DNA from: Taibaiella chishuiensis
Lineage (GTDB): Bacteria > Bacteroidota > Bacteroidia > Chitinophagales > Chitinophagaceae
Direction of reading: 5' to 3'
NCBI RefSeq assembly: GCF_003014535.1
Contig: NZ_PYGD01000001.1
Span: 620,001-684,000, forward strand
Length of the DNA: 64,000 bases
Both the position numbers and the translations under genes were made by a program. Shown here piece by piece: positions 1-8,543 of the stretch. The notes below the pieces were generated by a model that saw nothing but the letters and a program-made list of their open reading frames with translations, had not been told where the DNA came from and did no database searches. Every line of letters starts with the position of its first letter. The stretch's first letter is position 1.

Positions 1-445
1 CTACCGTATCGGGCAGGATATTGGTAACCGTACGACCGGGGACGTTATAGAGAATAATGGGTTTATCCGTTGCTTCGGCCAGGGCCTTAAAGTGGCGGTA
101 TATGCCTTCCTGCGAAGGTTTGTTGTAATAAGGCGCTACGCTCAGGATACCATCCACACGATCCATAGGATAGGCCTGAAGCGTATCCAACATGGCTTGT
201 GTACTATAATCGCCGATACCCACTACTACCGGTACGCGCTTCGCGGTATGATCGAGGATAAATTCAAGCACTGCCTTTTTCTCTTCTTTGGAGAGTGTAG
301 GCGTTTCGCCGGTGGTACCCAGCGCTACAAGAAAATCGACGCCACCTGCTATCGTAGCGTCTACGATTTTGCCCAGTGCCGGGTAGTCTACGGAATTATC
401 GGTTGTGAATGGAGTAACCAGCGCTACTCCTGTACCATTGAACAT
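1..445 (-). CDS. dapA: 4-hydroxy-tetrahydrodipicolinate synthase, partial (C-terminus outside window)
   Basis: Condenses pyruvate with aspartate semialdehyde in the lysine/diaminopimelate pathway, in the cytoplasm. Reading the minus strand from the ATG at 445 gives MFNGTGVALVTPF, then GTTGETPTL (the conserved Thr-Thr pair near residue 44) and YNVPGRT, holding the Tyr and Arg of the catalytic region. About 148 codons are present of the usual ~290; the Schiff-base lysine lies beyond the left edge and cannot be checked. The start is 22 bases after the def stop codon on the same strand, so it is probably the last visible gene of an accA-def-dapA transcription unit. The family call is secure. Confidence 0.93.
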   Translation of the reverse strand, partial: MFNGTGVALVTPFTTDNSVDYPALGKIVDATIAGGVDFLVALGTTGETPTLSKEEKKAVLEFILDHTAKRVPVVVGIGDYSTQAMLDTLQAYPMDRVDGILSVAPYYNKPSQEGIYRHFKALAEATDKPIILYNVPGRTVTNILPDTV

Positions 446-467
446 GTGCGGAATTATTGTATAATGA

Positions 468-1073
468 TTAACTGGTTTTGTCGGCAAAAAGCATCGGGTA
501 CCGGGCACTTTCCTTTCCGTCTGCAATACGCTGCAGCCGTTTTTTCAGGGCGGCCTGTTTGCGTTTGTTCAGGTAGTCGAGATACAGGATACCTTCTATA
601 TGATCGTATTCGTGTTGTATCATCCGGGCGGTAAGACCATGAAATGTTTTTACCTGTTCTTCCAGGCGGCCATCCAGGTAACTGATGGTAATGCTCCAGG
701 GCCGTTCTACCTCGCCAGCCAGGTTGGGTATACTCAGGCAACCTTCCTCATCGGTCCAGGTACGGGCGCCGCGGTCGATGATGCGGGCATTGATAAACGT
801 ATCCTGGATACCTTCGTCGCCGTCAAACAGGTCTTCACGTTCCCCGTCTTCCAGTAATTCGAAGGTATGGCGGCTGTCTACCAGGAATATTCTTACCGGT
901 ACATTGACCTGTGGTGCAGCAAGGCCGCAGCCGCCGGCATTGTACATGGTATACCACATGTTCATCACAAGCTCGTAGAGCCCGGGATAGGCAAGGGCAT
1001 CGATATCCGTGCATTTCTGGCGCAGTACCGGGTGTCCGTAAGCAACAATAGGCAGTTCCGTGGCTTCTGTCAA
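468..1073 (-). CDS. def: Peptide deformylase
   Basis: Removes the N-formyl group from new proteins; a cytoplasmic metal-dependent hydrolase. All three family motifs are present: GCGLAAPQ (about residue 48), EGCLS (about 110) and HEYDH (about 153); the Cys of motif 2 and both His of motif 3 bind the metal. The length of 201 residues is normal. The start is unusual: the only start-like codon between the in-frame accA stop (1086-1088) and motif 1 that gives a full N-terminus is a TTG at 1073, giving MTEATELPIVAYG. It sits 12 bases after accA, so translation may be coupled to accA. Confidence 0.95.
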   Translation of the reverse strand: MTEATELPIVAYGHPVLRQKCTDIDALAYPGLYELVMNMWYTMYNAGGCGLAAPQVNVPVRIFLVDSRHTFELLEDGEREDLFDGDEGIQDTFINARIIDRGARTWTDEEGCLSIPNLAGEVERPWSITISYLDGRLEEQVKTFHGLTARMIQHEYDHIEGILYLDYLNKRKQAALKKRLQRIADGKESARYPMLFADKTS

Positions 1074-1085
1074 ACTGGAAAAATT

Positions 1086-2036
1086 TTAGTCCTGGTAAAA
1101 GCCCATATTGGAGAACTTCTCGATCCGCTGTTCGATCCTTTTGTCGGCATTGATCTTTTTCAGCTCGGCTATCGTTTTTACGATATAAGCTTTAAGCGTA
1201 CCGGCCATAGCTTCCGGCTGGCTATGCGCGCCGCCGATGGGTTCGGGGATAACGCCGTCTACCAGTCCGAAGCCCGACATGTCTTTGGAGGTCAGCTTCA
1301 GCTGTTCAGCTGCCTGTACCTTAAAGTCCCAGCTGCGCCACAGGATGGTAGAGCAGTTTTCGGGAGAGATAACGGTATACCAGGTATTTTCCAGCATCAC
1401 CACGCGGTCGCCGATACCGATACCGAGCGCACCGCCGCTGGCGCCTTCGCCGATAATGATGCAGATAACGGGTACTTTCAGGTTGACCATCTCGAACAGG
1501 TTACGGGCAATGGCTTCGCCTTGTCCGCGCTCTTCGGCTTCCAGGCCGGGATAAGCGCCCGGGGTGTCGATGAGGGTAACGATAGGACGGTTGAATTTCT
1601 CGGCCAGTTTCATCAGGCGCAGCGCTTTGCGGTAGCCTTCGGGGTTGGCCATACCGAAATTGCGCAGCTGGCGCATTTTGGTATTGGTGCCTTTCTGGTG
1701 GCCGATAATCATTACCGGGTCGCCGTCGATCTCTGCAAAACCACCTACGATCGCTTTATCGTCGCCCACATTACGGTCGCCAAACAGCTCGGTGAATTTA
1801 TTACAGATACGGCTGATATAATAATTGGTATAAGGTCTTTCGGGGTGCCTGCTCAACTGAACCCGCTGCCAGGGCGTAAGGTTCTGGTAGATATGTGTGC
1901 GGGTCTGTACCAGCGAGGCTTCCAGCTCTTTGATCGAGGCCGACATGTCCACATGGTTCTTCTCCGCGATGCCTTTAATTTTATCCAACTGGGCTGTAAG
2001 GTCCTCTAATGGTTTTTCGAAATCTAAAAACTGCAT
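1086..2036 (-). CDS. accA: Acetyl-CoA carboxylase carboxyltransferase subunit alpha
   Basis: Alpha subunit of the carboxyltransferase that moves CO2 from carboxybiotin to acetyl-CoA, the first committed step of fatty-acid synthesis. Its 316 residues match the usual bacterial length (~320). The N-terminal coiled-coil region ([13 protein letters not shown]) is followed by the crotonase-fold core with IDTPGAYPG and [16 protein letters not shown], the glycine-rich segments of the CoA and oxyanion site. It is first in a tight minus-strand group with def (12-base gap) and dapA. A weak -7-like TATCTTTA lies in the 56 bases separating it from the M16-like gene upstream, so it may have its own promoter or be read through. 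Confidence 0.96.
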   Translation of the reverse strand: MQFLDFEKPLEDLTAQLDKIKGIAEKNHVDMSASIKELEASLVQTRTHIYQNLTPWQRVQLSRHPERPYTNYYISRICNKFTELFGDRNVGDDKAIVGGFAEIDGDPVMIIGHQKGTNTKMRQLRNFGMANPEGYRKALRLMKLAEKFNRPIVTLIDTPGAYPGLEAEERGQGEAIARNLFEMVNLKVPVICIIIGEGASGGALGIGIGDRVVMLENTWYTVISPENCSTILWRSWDFKVQAAEQLKLTSKDMSGFGLVDGVIPEPIGGAHSQPEAMAGTLKAYIVKTIAELKKINADKRIEQRIEKFSNMGFYQD

Positions 2037-2092
2037 GATTGCTATGTTATAAATAATAATGTAAAGATAGTTCTTTCGCCGGAAATCGTTTT

Positions 2093-3379
2093 TTAGACCA
2101 CGACCAGTTCGTAGTAGTCTTCCTTGCGCAGGTATTTTTGGGCAAGCTCCTGTAATCGGGCAGGGGTTATCGATTTGTAGATGGCGATGTTCTGCTCAAA
2201 CTGGTCTTCGGGCAGCTCGTTGAGTATGATGTTTTTCCAGCGTTGCATGATGGAGAAGGGTCCGTCGAGATCGCCGAGTATGGAACCGAGCAGGTAATTT
2301 TTTACCAGCAGCAACTCTTCTTCATCGACGGGTACATTACACAGCAGGTCCATTTCCTTGTATACTTCGGCCACGGTCTGTTCGCATACTTCCTTGCCGG
2401 CTTCGGTGGCAATGAGCAATGCGCCCTCGTTGCGGTAGTTATAGATCTGGGAGGAGATGCCATAGGTAAATCCTTTTTCTTCCCGGATATTGGCCATAAG
2501 CCGCGAACCGAAATAACCGCCGAAAATGGTATTCAGCACGATCATCGGGGAGAAGTCGGGATGTTTGCGGTTGGGGAAATCGCGGGCAATGCGCACAGCG
2601 CCCTGTACCCCGTTTTCGTCGTTGGTAACCCGGTAGTGGTGTTCTGCAGCGGGCTGGCTTTCGTAACGGGGTTCGGCCGGTGTTGCATCCGTAGCGCCCC
2701 AGGCCGTTTTACCAAAAAAGTCGTCGATCAGCGCTATATGGCTCTCGTCTATGCGGCCGGCAACCAGCATAATGCAGTTGGCCGAGCGGTAGTAATCGCT
2801 ATGAAACTTGCGCAGGGCTTCCCGGTTCAGGGCCAGTATATCGGTAGCTTCGGTGTATTTACCATAAGGGTGCTGCCTGCCGAAAAGGTAAGCATCGATA
2901 TGACGGTTGGCCACGAAATCGCATTTGCGCAGGTTGAGGTTAAGCCGTTGCTGCGCATTTTGCTTATAGATGGCCAGCTCCTCTTCGGGGAAGGCGGCTT
3001 CCGTAATAATCTCTTTCAATACGGGCAATAATGCCGGCAGGTGCCGGGTAAGCGTATGCAGGCTGATTACCGTATAGTCGTTGTTGGCAGAAACGTGGAA
3101 GGATGCGCCGTATAGTTCCAGGGCTTCATTCAGCTGCAGGGCGCTGTAGTTTTTACTGCCGTTCTTAAGCAGTGCGGCTGCAGCCTGGGCCAGCGCGGTT
3201 TGCGGTTCCTGCCACAGCCCGGCTTTAAATATCCATTCGATCTGTACGACGTCCTGGGTGCCGGCGTTGAGCCAGTAGAGGGGTATGCCGTTAGCGCTGG
3301 TTACCTTGTTACAGGGTTGCAGGGAAAACGAAAAACTTACCGCATCATGGATGGGCGGTGCTACAGTTCTGTTCAACAT
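2093..3379 (-). CDS. M16-family (insulinase-like) protein lacking the zinc-binding motif
   Basis: A 428-residue protein with the two-lobed M16B fold. The place where active members have HxxEH (residues 65-69, in [13 protein letters not shown]) reads Q-A-A-A-A, so all three catalytic and zinc residues are gone. The C-terminal lobe keeps the Arg/Tyr pair in [19 protein letters not shown] (R293, Y306), which in M16B heterodimers belongs to the non-catalytic subunit and helps bind substrate. No signal peptide is visible. The likely role is the non-catalytic partner of an active M16 peptidase, but no such partner is in this window. It is transcribed divergently from comA; a TAATTTCG -7 element ends five bases before the ATG. 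Confidence 0.85.
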   Translation of the reverse strand: MLNRTVAPPIHDAVSFSFSLQPCNKVTSANGIPLYWLNAGTQDVVQIEWIFKAGLWQEPQTALAQAAAALLKNGSKNYSALQLNEALELYGASFHVSANNDYTVISLHTLTRHLPALLPVLKEIITEAAFPEEELAIYKQNAQQRLNLNLRKCDFVANRHIDAYLFGRQHPYGKYTEATDILALNREALRKFHSDYYRSANCIMLVAGRIDESHIALIDDFFGKTAWGATDATPAEPRYESQPAAEHHYRVTNDENGVQGAVRIARDFPNRKHPDFSPMIVLNTIFGGYFGSRLMANIREEKGFTYGISSQIYNYRNEGALLIATEAGKEVCEQTVAEVYKEMDLLCNVPVDEEELLLVKNYLLGSILGDLDGPFSIMQRWKNIILNELPEDQFEQNIAIYKSITPARLQELAQKYLRKEDYYELVVV

Positions 3380-3384
3380 AGCTG

Positions 3385-3392
3385 CGAAATTA
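3385..3392 (-). promoter_or_regulatory. Putative -7 promoter element of the M16-like gene
   Basis: The minus strand reads TAATTTCG, close to the Bacteroidota consensus TAnnTTTG. It ends five bases before the ATG at 3379, so the transcript would have almost no leader. No TTG was found at the -33 spacing. Confidence 0.45.
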
Positions 3393-3423
3393 CGGGATGG
3401 ACTGTAATAAAATGATTATACCT

Positions 3424-3431
3424 TACTTTTG
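3424..3431 (+). promoter_or_regulatory. Putative -7 promoter element of comA
   Basis: TACTTTTG is an exact TAnnTTTG match 52 bases before the comA start. The -33 position holds CTG rather than TTG. It is back to back with the M16 promoter inside a 104-base divergent region. Confidence 0.55.
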
Positions 3432-3483
3432 TGCGCTAAATAATTTCTTTAATCAAAAATTATAACATTAATACATACGAGAT

Positions 3484-4251
3484 ATGAACTTCCCGCTAAA
3501 GCAGATCCCGGAACGCACCCTGGCGCCGCGTAGTTATGGATTAACGATGGTTATGGATAAAGGAATGGGTATTGTCGACGTAAAAAACTTCCTGTCGGTC
3601 GCAGCACCTTATGTAGATATTGTAAAACTGGGCTTCGGAACTGCTTATGTGACCAACAACCTGAAGGAAAAGCTGGCTATATACAAGGAGAATAATATTC
3701 CCGTTTATTTTGGGGGTACGCTTTTCGAGGCCTTCCTGGTGCGTAACCAGCTCGACGATTATATCGCCGCGATGAAGGAATACGGGGTAGACCTGGTAGA
3801 AGTATCGGACGGTTCGATCTCGATCGACCATGCCGAAAAATGCCGCCATATCGAACGGCTGGTGAAAGAGGGTTTTAAAGTACTGTCGGAGGTGGGTTCT
3901 AAAGATGCCTCGCATGTAATGCCGCCCTACAAATGGATCGAACAGATGTCGGCCGAATTGAGCGCCGGCTCTACTTATGTGATAGCAGAAGCCCGCGAGG
4001 CCGGTAATATCGGTATTTACCGCGGTACCGGCGAAGTACGCGAAGGACTGGTACAGGAGATACTGACGAAGATACCCGCCGAACAGATCCTGTGGGAAGC
4101 CCCGCAAAAAGCGCAGCAGCTCTACTTCCTGGAGTTGCTGGGTTGTAATGTGAACCTGGGCAATATCGCACCGGCGGAGATCATACCGCTGGAAGCAATG
4201 CGTATCGGTCTGCGTGGCGATACCTTCGACCTGTATCTCGATAAAAAATAA
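3484..4251 (+). CDS. comA: Phosphosulfolactate synthase (ComA family)
   Basis: ComA adds sulfite to phosphoenolpyruvate to make (R)-phosphosulfolactate. In methanogens this starts coenzyme M synthesis; Bacteroidota do not make coenzyme M. The 255 residues match the family length and the TIM-barrel pattern: GLTMVMDKGMG near the N-terminus, VDIVKLGFGTAY, VYFGGTLFEAFL, VEVSDGSISI, VLSEVGSKD, VIAEAREAGNIGIYRGTGEVR and NLGNIAPAEIIPLEAMRIGL. A role in supplying sulfolactate or cysteate for sulfonolipids is a reasonable inference, but comB, comC and a cysteate acyltransferase are not in the window. It stands alone, followed by a hairpin and the dGTPase gene. Confidence 0.85.
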   Translation: MNFPLKQIPERTLAPRSYGLTMVMDKGMGIVDVKNFLSVAAPYVDIVKLGFGTAYVTNNLKEKLAIYKENNIPVYFGGTLFEAFLVRNQLDDYIAAMKEYGVDLVEVSDGSISIDHAEKCRHIERLVKEGFKVLSEVGSKDASHVMPPYKWIEQMSAELSAGSTYVIAEAREAGNIGIYRGTGEVREGLVQEILTKIPAEQILWEAPQKAQQLYFLELLGCNVNLGNIAPAEIIPLEAMRIGLRGDTFDLYLDKK

Positions 4252-4276
4252 GAACAGGCTTATCCCTGTACATTAT

Positions 4277-4315
4277 GGGCATTATCGCCGCAGTGTATCC
4301 TGTGGCGTAATGCCC
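4277..4315 (+). terminator. Hairpin after comA
   Basis: GGGCATTA (4277-4284) pairs with TAATGCCC (4308-4315), and the stem continues CGCCGCAG/CTGTGGCG after one bulged base around a six-base loop. Only three T residues follow, so termination would be weak. Confidence 0.5.
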
Positions 4316-4363
4316 TTTGCTGTTGAAAACAGGGGACTTATCCCGAAAATTCAATTTTTGAAC

Positions 4364-4371
4364 TACCTTCG
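4364..4371 (+). promoter_or_regulatory. Putative -7 promoter element of the dGTPase gene
   Basis: TACCTTCG, a one-mismatch TAnnTTTG. Transcription would begin near 4376, which makes the ATG at 4377 leaderless and leaves about 12 bases before the ATG at 4389. Confidence 0.45.
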
Positions 4372-4388
4372 CCCCTATGCAACAGACC

Positions 4389-5777
4389 ATGCAATGGGCA
4401 ACGCTTTACAGTGCTAAACGCAGCGGCGATGCCAGGGATAAAGTAGATAATCCCGATCGTTTAAGAACTTCTTTCCTGCGTGATTACGACCGTATTATAT
4501 TTTCGTCGGCTTTTCGCAGGCTGCAGAATAAAACGCAGGTATTCCCTTTGCCCGGTCCGGTATTTGTACACAACCGGCTTACGCATAGCCTGGAGGTGGC
4601 CTCGGTTGGCCGTTCGCTGGGTCGCGAAGTAGGCGTTAAAATCGCCGATAAATATAAAGATGCCGGCACTGCTTTCCAGGAGTTTTACCGGTACGAGCTG
4701 GCTACGGTCATCTCCGCAGCCTGTCTCTCGCATGATATCGGCAATCCTCCCTTTGGCCATTCGGGCGAAGATGCCATCCGGGCTTACTTTTCAGACCTCG
4801 AAGGCGAACAGCTTAAAATACTGGAAGATAACCTCAGCGCCAACCAGCTGCAGGATTTCCGCAAGTTCGAAGGCAACAGTAATGCGTTCCGTATCCTGAC
4901 GCATAGCTTTAACGAACCCATATCGGGCGGTTATAACCTTACCCATACCACGCTGGCCTCGATCGTCAAATATCCGTGTACCTCGGTGGAGGGCTTCAAT
5001 AAAAAGACCGGCCTGATCAGTTGTAAGAAATCAGGATTTTTCGATTCGGAAATAGCGACCTATACCGCCATTGCCGAGAACCTGGGCCTGTTAAAAAAAG
5101 GCGGCTATGACTATGTGTATGCCCGGCATCCCTACGTATACCTGACCGAGGCCGCCGACGATATCTGTTACCGCATTATCGATCTCGAAGATGCACATCG
5201 CCTCGGTATTACCTCGCTGGAAAAGATACAGGAGCTCTTCCTGCCGTTTTTTAAAGAAGAAAGCGGTTATAACAATTATGAAACCGTAACCCGGAAGCTG
5301 CAGGAGATCAATGATCCCAACCAGAAGGTGCAATATATCCGGGCTATCTGGATCGGCCTGATGGTAAACAAGCTTACGGCCTTGTTTATGGAACACGAAA
5401 CGGCTATCCTGGCGGGCAACCTGCAGGAATCGCTGATGGACCTGCTGCCCCCGGCCTACCTCGACCTGTTGGAGGCGGTAAACCAGTATTCCTATAAACA
5501 TGTGTATAACTATAAGCCGGTAGTGCAGATCGAGATAGCGGGCTTCCATATTATCGGCGCCCTGCTTAAAGAGTTTAACGGCGCTGTACTGCGGCCCGAT
5601 AAAGCCAAGTCGGGCAAATTGCTCAAGTTGATTTCGCAGCAGTTTCCCATTAAAAAGGGAGCGGAGCACCTGTACGAAAACCTGCAATCGGTGGTTGACT
5701 ATATTTCGGGGATGACCGACCTGTACGCGATCGACCTGTACCGCAAAATAACCGGTATCAATGTAACGGGACTGTAA
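4389..5777 (+). CDS. dgt: dGTP triphosphohydrolase (HD superfamily)
   Basis: Hydrolyses dGTP or other dNTPs to the nucleoside and triphosphate, helping set dNTP pools. HD metal-binding motifs are clear: His in RLTHSLEVASVG (about residue 66) and the His-Asp pair in LSHDIGNPPFGHSGE (115-116). The length (462) fits the long bacterial form. ATG at 4389 gives MQWATLYSAKR, which resembles the M-x-W start I recall for homologues; an in-frame ATG at 4377 would add four residues and sits right at the predicted transcription start. It is monocistronic and converges on the metalloprotease gene. Confidence 0.92.
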   Translation: MQWATLYSAKRSGDARDKVDNPDRLRTSFLRDYDRIIFSSAFRRLQNKTQVFPLPGPVFVHNRLTHSLEVASVGRSLGREVGVKIADKYKDAGTAFQEFYRYELATVISAACLSHDIGNPPFGHSGEDAIRAYFSDLEGEQLKILEDNLSANQLQDFRKFEGNSNAFRILTHSFNEPISGGYNLTHTTLASIVKYPCTSVEGFNKKTGLISCKKSGFFDSEIATYTAIAENLGLLKKGGYDYVYARHPYVYLTEAADDICYRIIDLEDAHRLGITSLEKIQELFLPFFKEESGYNNYETVTRKLQEINDPNQKVQYIRAIWIGLMVNKLTALFMEHETAILAGNLQESLMDLLPPAYLDLLEAVNQYSYKHVYNYKPVVQIEIAGFHIIGALLKEFNGAVLRPDKAKSGKLLKLISQQFPIKKGAEHLYENLQSVVDYISGMTDLYAIDLYRKITGINVTGL

Positions 5778-5804
5778 ATAGAGCAAGACAACAACAATCG
5801 ATAA

Positions 5805-5836
5805 AACGGAAGCCCCTGTTACCAGGAGCTTCCGTT
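5805..5836 (-). terminator. Terminator between convergent dgt and metalloprotease genes
   Basis: AACGGAAGC (5805-5813) pairs with GCTTCCGTT (5828-5836), with further pairing inside. On the minus strand it is followed by TTTTAT, so it mainly serves the metalloprotease gene; on the plus strand there is no T-run. Confidence 0.6.
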
Positions 5837-5858
5837 GCCGTATAAAGATAGTTCCTGA

Positions 5859-7241
5859 CTATCGCTCGATTACCAGTTTACGGATGATGGATTGGTTGGT
5901 ATTTTTCAGGCTGCATTTTACGATATAGATACCAGTGCCGAGGCTTTTAATGTTCAATGCCAGGTCGGGAACTGTTTTCTGAACCGTAAATTGTTGCTGT
6001 ACCTGGCCGATAAGGTTTACAACCGATACTCCGGAGATGTACTGCGGTTTTTCAAAAACCAGGTTTACTCTTGTTACGGCCGGGTTAGGGTACAGGGTAA
6101 AGGATGCACCCTCGGGCAATTTGTCGATGCCGGTTCCCTGTTGGGTAAGCGGGTACCGGCCACCATTGGGATCCAGCTGGATGTGGGAACGGTCGACCTG
6201 GCCTTTGCTGAACATACATTGCGACAGTTCGTTGGCATAATCCATATAGTTCATAAACATAATACCGGGCGAATTGGGCGAGCAGGCATCCGTTTTGGGA
6301 AAGGTGGGTGATGTGCCTGGCGTCATATCTGCCTGTAGCGGCGTATCGCTTACACCATCGTCGTCGCCACAGCCCGGGTTGCCGCCCCATACATGGAACA
6401 GGTCAAAAAAATGGCCCGTTTCGTGTACGAGGGTTCTGCCTTCCTCCCCGGCGGGCAGGAAATACTGGCTGGCAGCAGTCCGTTTACCAAATGCACCATA
6501 ATGGATTACCGCACCCTGCTCGACTACGGGAAACTGGTCCCAGGGCGGGTAACGCGGCGGAGTGGCAAACCCGGCGACAATACCGCCACCACCGCCCGCG
6601 TTGATATTTACTACCCATACATTATAATATTTATCGGGATCCCAGGCATCGGCGCCGCCGTTGGAGGCATACTTGGCATCAGAAAAGATATTGGATCCCC
6701 GGTTGCCGCCGGTCATGCTGGAACTGGCCTTTGTGGTCGTAATGATCTCGTAACCCGGGGTAGACTGCCCGTCTGGTTTTTTGGTAGCCAGCCGGAACCT
6801 TACGTTCATATTGCCGAATAGGGGCTTGAAGGGCACAGGAATATTGACGCTATCGGCATTTTGCGCATTCCAGTCGCGGTTGAGCACTTCCATCTGCGAG
6901 TTTACCCGGGCCTGTATACCGCTTTCCCCGCCCAGTTGGCTGATCTGCGCTGCGTTTAAAACGAAGTGGAAAACTACATTAACCGTATAGGGCCCGGTAC
7001 CGGTGGGTTTTTTCAGCGTATTATCCTGTTCTTTCCGGTTGAGTTGCTGTTGTACCCGGTCTTCGTGCAGCTGCAGCTGCTGATCAAAGCCAGGGTTTGT
7101 TTCTTTCAGGAGCTTACGGACAATATCCTGTCCGCAGGTTAGCATGTGCTCTTCCTGCCCCGCCTGAGCATATATCCTGCTGCCCGTCCACAACGACACG
7201 GCCATCAGGATACAGCTTCCTATTGTTCTTATCGATCTCAT
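5859..7241 (-). CDS. Secreted pappalysin-like (M43) zinc metalloprotease with T9SS sorting domain
   Basis: A 460-residue secreted protease. Order of parts: signal peptide (residues 1 to about 27, SRIYAQA); propeptide-like segment LTCGQDIVRKLLKETNPGFD (35-54); catalytic domain with HETGHFFDLFH (273-283), the zinc motif HExxHxxGxxH; a Met-turn candidate MNYMD near 330; then a C-terminal T9SS type A domain (LYPNP, GIYIVKC, KLVIER). It should be exported by T9SS and fixed to or released from the cell surface. The ATG at 7241 was chosen because it begins the signal peptide; an ATG at 7271 would add ten charged residues. A TAAATTTG element lies upstream. The next gene carries a second copy of the same propeptide motif. 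Confidence 0.9.
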   Translation of the reverse strand: MRSIRTIGSCILMAVSLWTGSRIYAQAGQEEHMLTCGQDIVRKLLKETNPGFDQQLQLHEDRVQQQLNRKEQDNTLKKPTGTGPYTVNVVFHFVLNAAQISQLGGESGIQARVNSQMEVLNRDWNAQNADSVNIPVPFKPLFGNMNVRFRLATKKPDGQSTPGYEIITTTKASSSMTGGNRGSNIFSDAKYASNGGADAWDPDKYYNVWVVNINAGGGGGIVAGFATPPRYPPWDQFPVVEQGAVIHYGAFGKRTAASQYFLPAGEEGRTLVHETGHFFDLFHVWGGNPGCGDDDGVSDTPLQADMTPGTSPTFPKTDACSPNSPGIMFMNYMDYANELSQCMFSKGQVDRSHIQLDPNGGRYPLTQQGTGIDKLPEGASFTLYPNPAVTRVNLVFEKPQYISGVSVVNLIGQVQQQFTVQKTVPDLALNIKSLGTGIYIVKCSLKNTNQSIIRKLVIER

Positions 7242-7318
7242 AACAGTTCTTTTTTCAAAACTAGCCCTCATGCGAGGTTTTAACTGTTAATTTACCCAAA
7301 GTGAACGCTGCACGATTG

Positions 7319-7326
7319 CAAATTTA
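7319..7326 (-). promoter_or_regulatory. Putative -7 promoter element of the metalloprotease gene
   Basis: The minus strand reads TAAATTTG, an exact TAnnTTTG match, about 78 bases before the chosen ATG at 7241. No TTG at the -33 spacing. Confidence 0.5.
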
Positions 7327-7374
7327 TTTAAATTACTTTTTTTAGAATTACGCAGGTCAAACATTACTACTGCT

Positions 7375-7659
7375 TCATCTTTTTCTTCTTTTTCCTGATC
7401 CGGATGGCTTACTGCTCTTTTTCGAACCGGCGGCCCTGGCTTTTTCTTTTCCGGCAAGTGTTCGCTGCAGGGCTTGCTCATGCTCCTGCTGTTGTTGATC
7501 AAAACCGGGGTTTTGTTCCCGTAGCATTTTTTGTACCCTATCATTGCCGCAGCGCAATACGGTATCGCCGCGCTTTTGCGGAACCAGGGCCTTCGCGGTT
7601 ACCCATGTTGCGATCGTTATTGCTGTTACTATACATAAACAACACCATATGAACCTCAT
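7375..7659 (-). CDS. Small secreted or anchored protein homologous to the metalloprotease propeptide
   Basis: A 94-residue product starting MRFIWCCLCIVTAITIATW, a signal peptide or membrane anchor. It then carries LRCGNDRVQKMLREQNPGFD, which lines up with the propeptide of the adjacent protease as LxCGxDxVxKxLxExNPGFDQQ, and ends in a basic tail (KPSGSGKRRKR). There is no catalytic domain, and the ~100 bases before the protease gene contain no remnant of one in any frame I could read. It is either the broken 5' end of a duplicated protease gene or a stand-alone propeptide-like protein. An exact TATTTTTG promoter element upstream (7696-7703) favours expression. The start is chosen for the signal peptide; longer in-frame starts exist. 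Confidence 0.55.
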   Translation of the reverse strand: MRFIWCCLCIVTAITIATWVTAKALVPQKRGDTVLRCGNDRVQKMLREQNPGFDQQQQEHEQALQRTLAGKEKARAAGSKKSSKPSGSGKRRKR

Positions 7660-7695
7660 TTTAGGAGATGTATTGACCATAACATCGCTTTTACC

Positions 7696-7703
7696 CAAAA
7701 ATA
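7696..7703 (-). promoter_or_regulatory. Putative -7 promoter element of the propeptide-like gene
   Basis: The minus strand reads TATTTTTG, an exact TAnnTTTG match 36 bases before the ATG at 7659. Confidence 0.45.
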
Positions 7704-7811
7704 AAATGACTGGTGGAATGGCGCCCGTTAATGTGTGTAAACAAACAAAAGCAACCCAGTGCATTGTGCTCCGGGTAAAAAGGAGGTAACCGTAACAGGC
7801 GGGAGCGTAAA

Positions 7812-7841
7812 TAAAAAAACCGGGGCAATGCTGTGCCCCGG
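7812..7841 (-). terminator. Intrinsic terminator of the sanA operon
   Basis: On the minus strand CCGGGGCA and TGCCCCGG form an eight-pair GC-rich stem followed directly by seven T residues. It lies 37 bases after the sanA stop codon. Confidence 0.85.
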
Positions 7842-7877
7842 CTGGTTCGAATTTTTTGGTAACCCGGTTTTCAGCGC

Positions 7878-8516
7878 TTAACCGATCGGGATCTTGTCGC
7901 CATAAAATTTAGCTTCTTTGCCAAAAGCCAGGTCCAGCAACATTTTTACACGAGCAAACTTTTCGCGCAACTGCGTGCGGAAACCGCTGCTGATCTGTAC
8001 ATCTGCTGCATTAAAGGCAACCGCCGTCAATCCTTTATGGTTGGCAATAAACAGGGAACGCTGGTTGTGGAACAGCTGTGAAATAACCGTGATGCGGCTT
8101 TCCCCAAAAACTTCTTTACAACGTAAAATGCTATCCAGTGTGCGGAAGCCGGCATAGTCCATAAATATCTTCTCTTTGGGAATACCGGCTGCAATAAGAT
8201 CGGCCTGCATGGCAGAGGTTTCGTCGTATGCTACACGGCCATTATCGCCGCTTACCAGCAGGAAGTCTACCTTGCCGGCCTTGTAAAGCGCGATGGCTGC
8301 ATTGATCCGGTACTGGTAATAAAGGTTCACACTGCCGTCTTTAAGGGTTTTGGCAGTACCCAGCAGCAAGCCTACTTTGTTGTGCGGTATAGCCGCCACA
8401 TCGTTATACACCTGGCTGCGTGTAGAGCGGCTTACCCAGGCATCGGTAGCAAACACGAGCCCGGCAACGAGTATAACCAGCAGCAGTAGGACGCGCAATA
8501 TTTTTTTCTTTTTCAT
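7878..8516 (-). CDS. sanA: SanA-like inner-membrane protein (DUF218/YdcF fold)
   Basis: SanA family proteins help keep the envelope barrier intact; loss in E. coli gives vancomycin sensitivity at high temperature. The biochemical activity is not settled. The 212-residue protein has one N-terminal membrane helix (about 6-24) and then the DUF218 domain with VGLLLGTAK, YYQYRINAAIALY, LLVSGDN, DYAGFRTLDSI and ISQLFHNQRSLFIA, closely matching the E. coli SanA pattern as I remember it. It is 27 bases downstream of the polysaccharide deacetylase gene on the same strand and shares its terminator, so the two are probably co-transcribed. Confidence 0.85.
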   Translation of the reverse strand: MKKKKILRVLLLLVILVAGLVFATDAWVSRSTRSQVYNDVAAIPHNKVGLLLGTAKTLKDGSVNLYYQYRINAAIALYKAGKVDFLLVSGDNGRVAYDETSAMQADLIAAGIPKEKIFMDYAGFRTLDSILRCKEVFGESRITVISQLFHNQRSLFIANHKGLTAVAFNAADVQISSGFRTQLREKFARVKMLLDLAFGKEAKFYGDKIPIG

Positions 8517-8543
8517 GAAGTGGGGTATAGGATATTCAGGGTA

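Noticed and set aside
867-2009. A 380-codon plus-strand frame opposite accA and def
   Set aside because: accA and def have full sets of family motifs; the plus frame has no homology signal.
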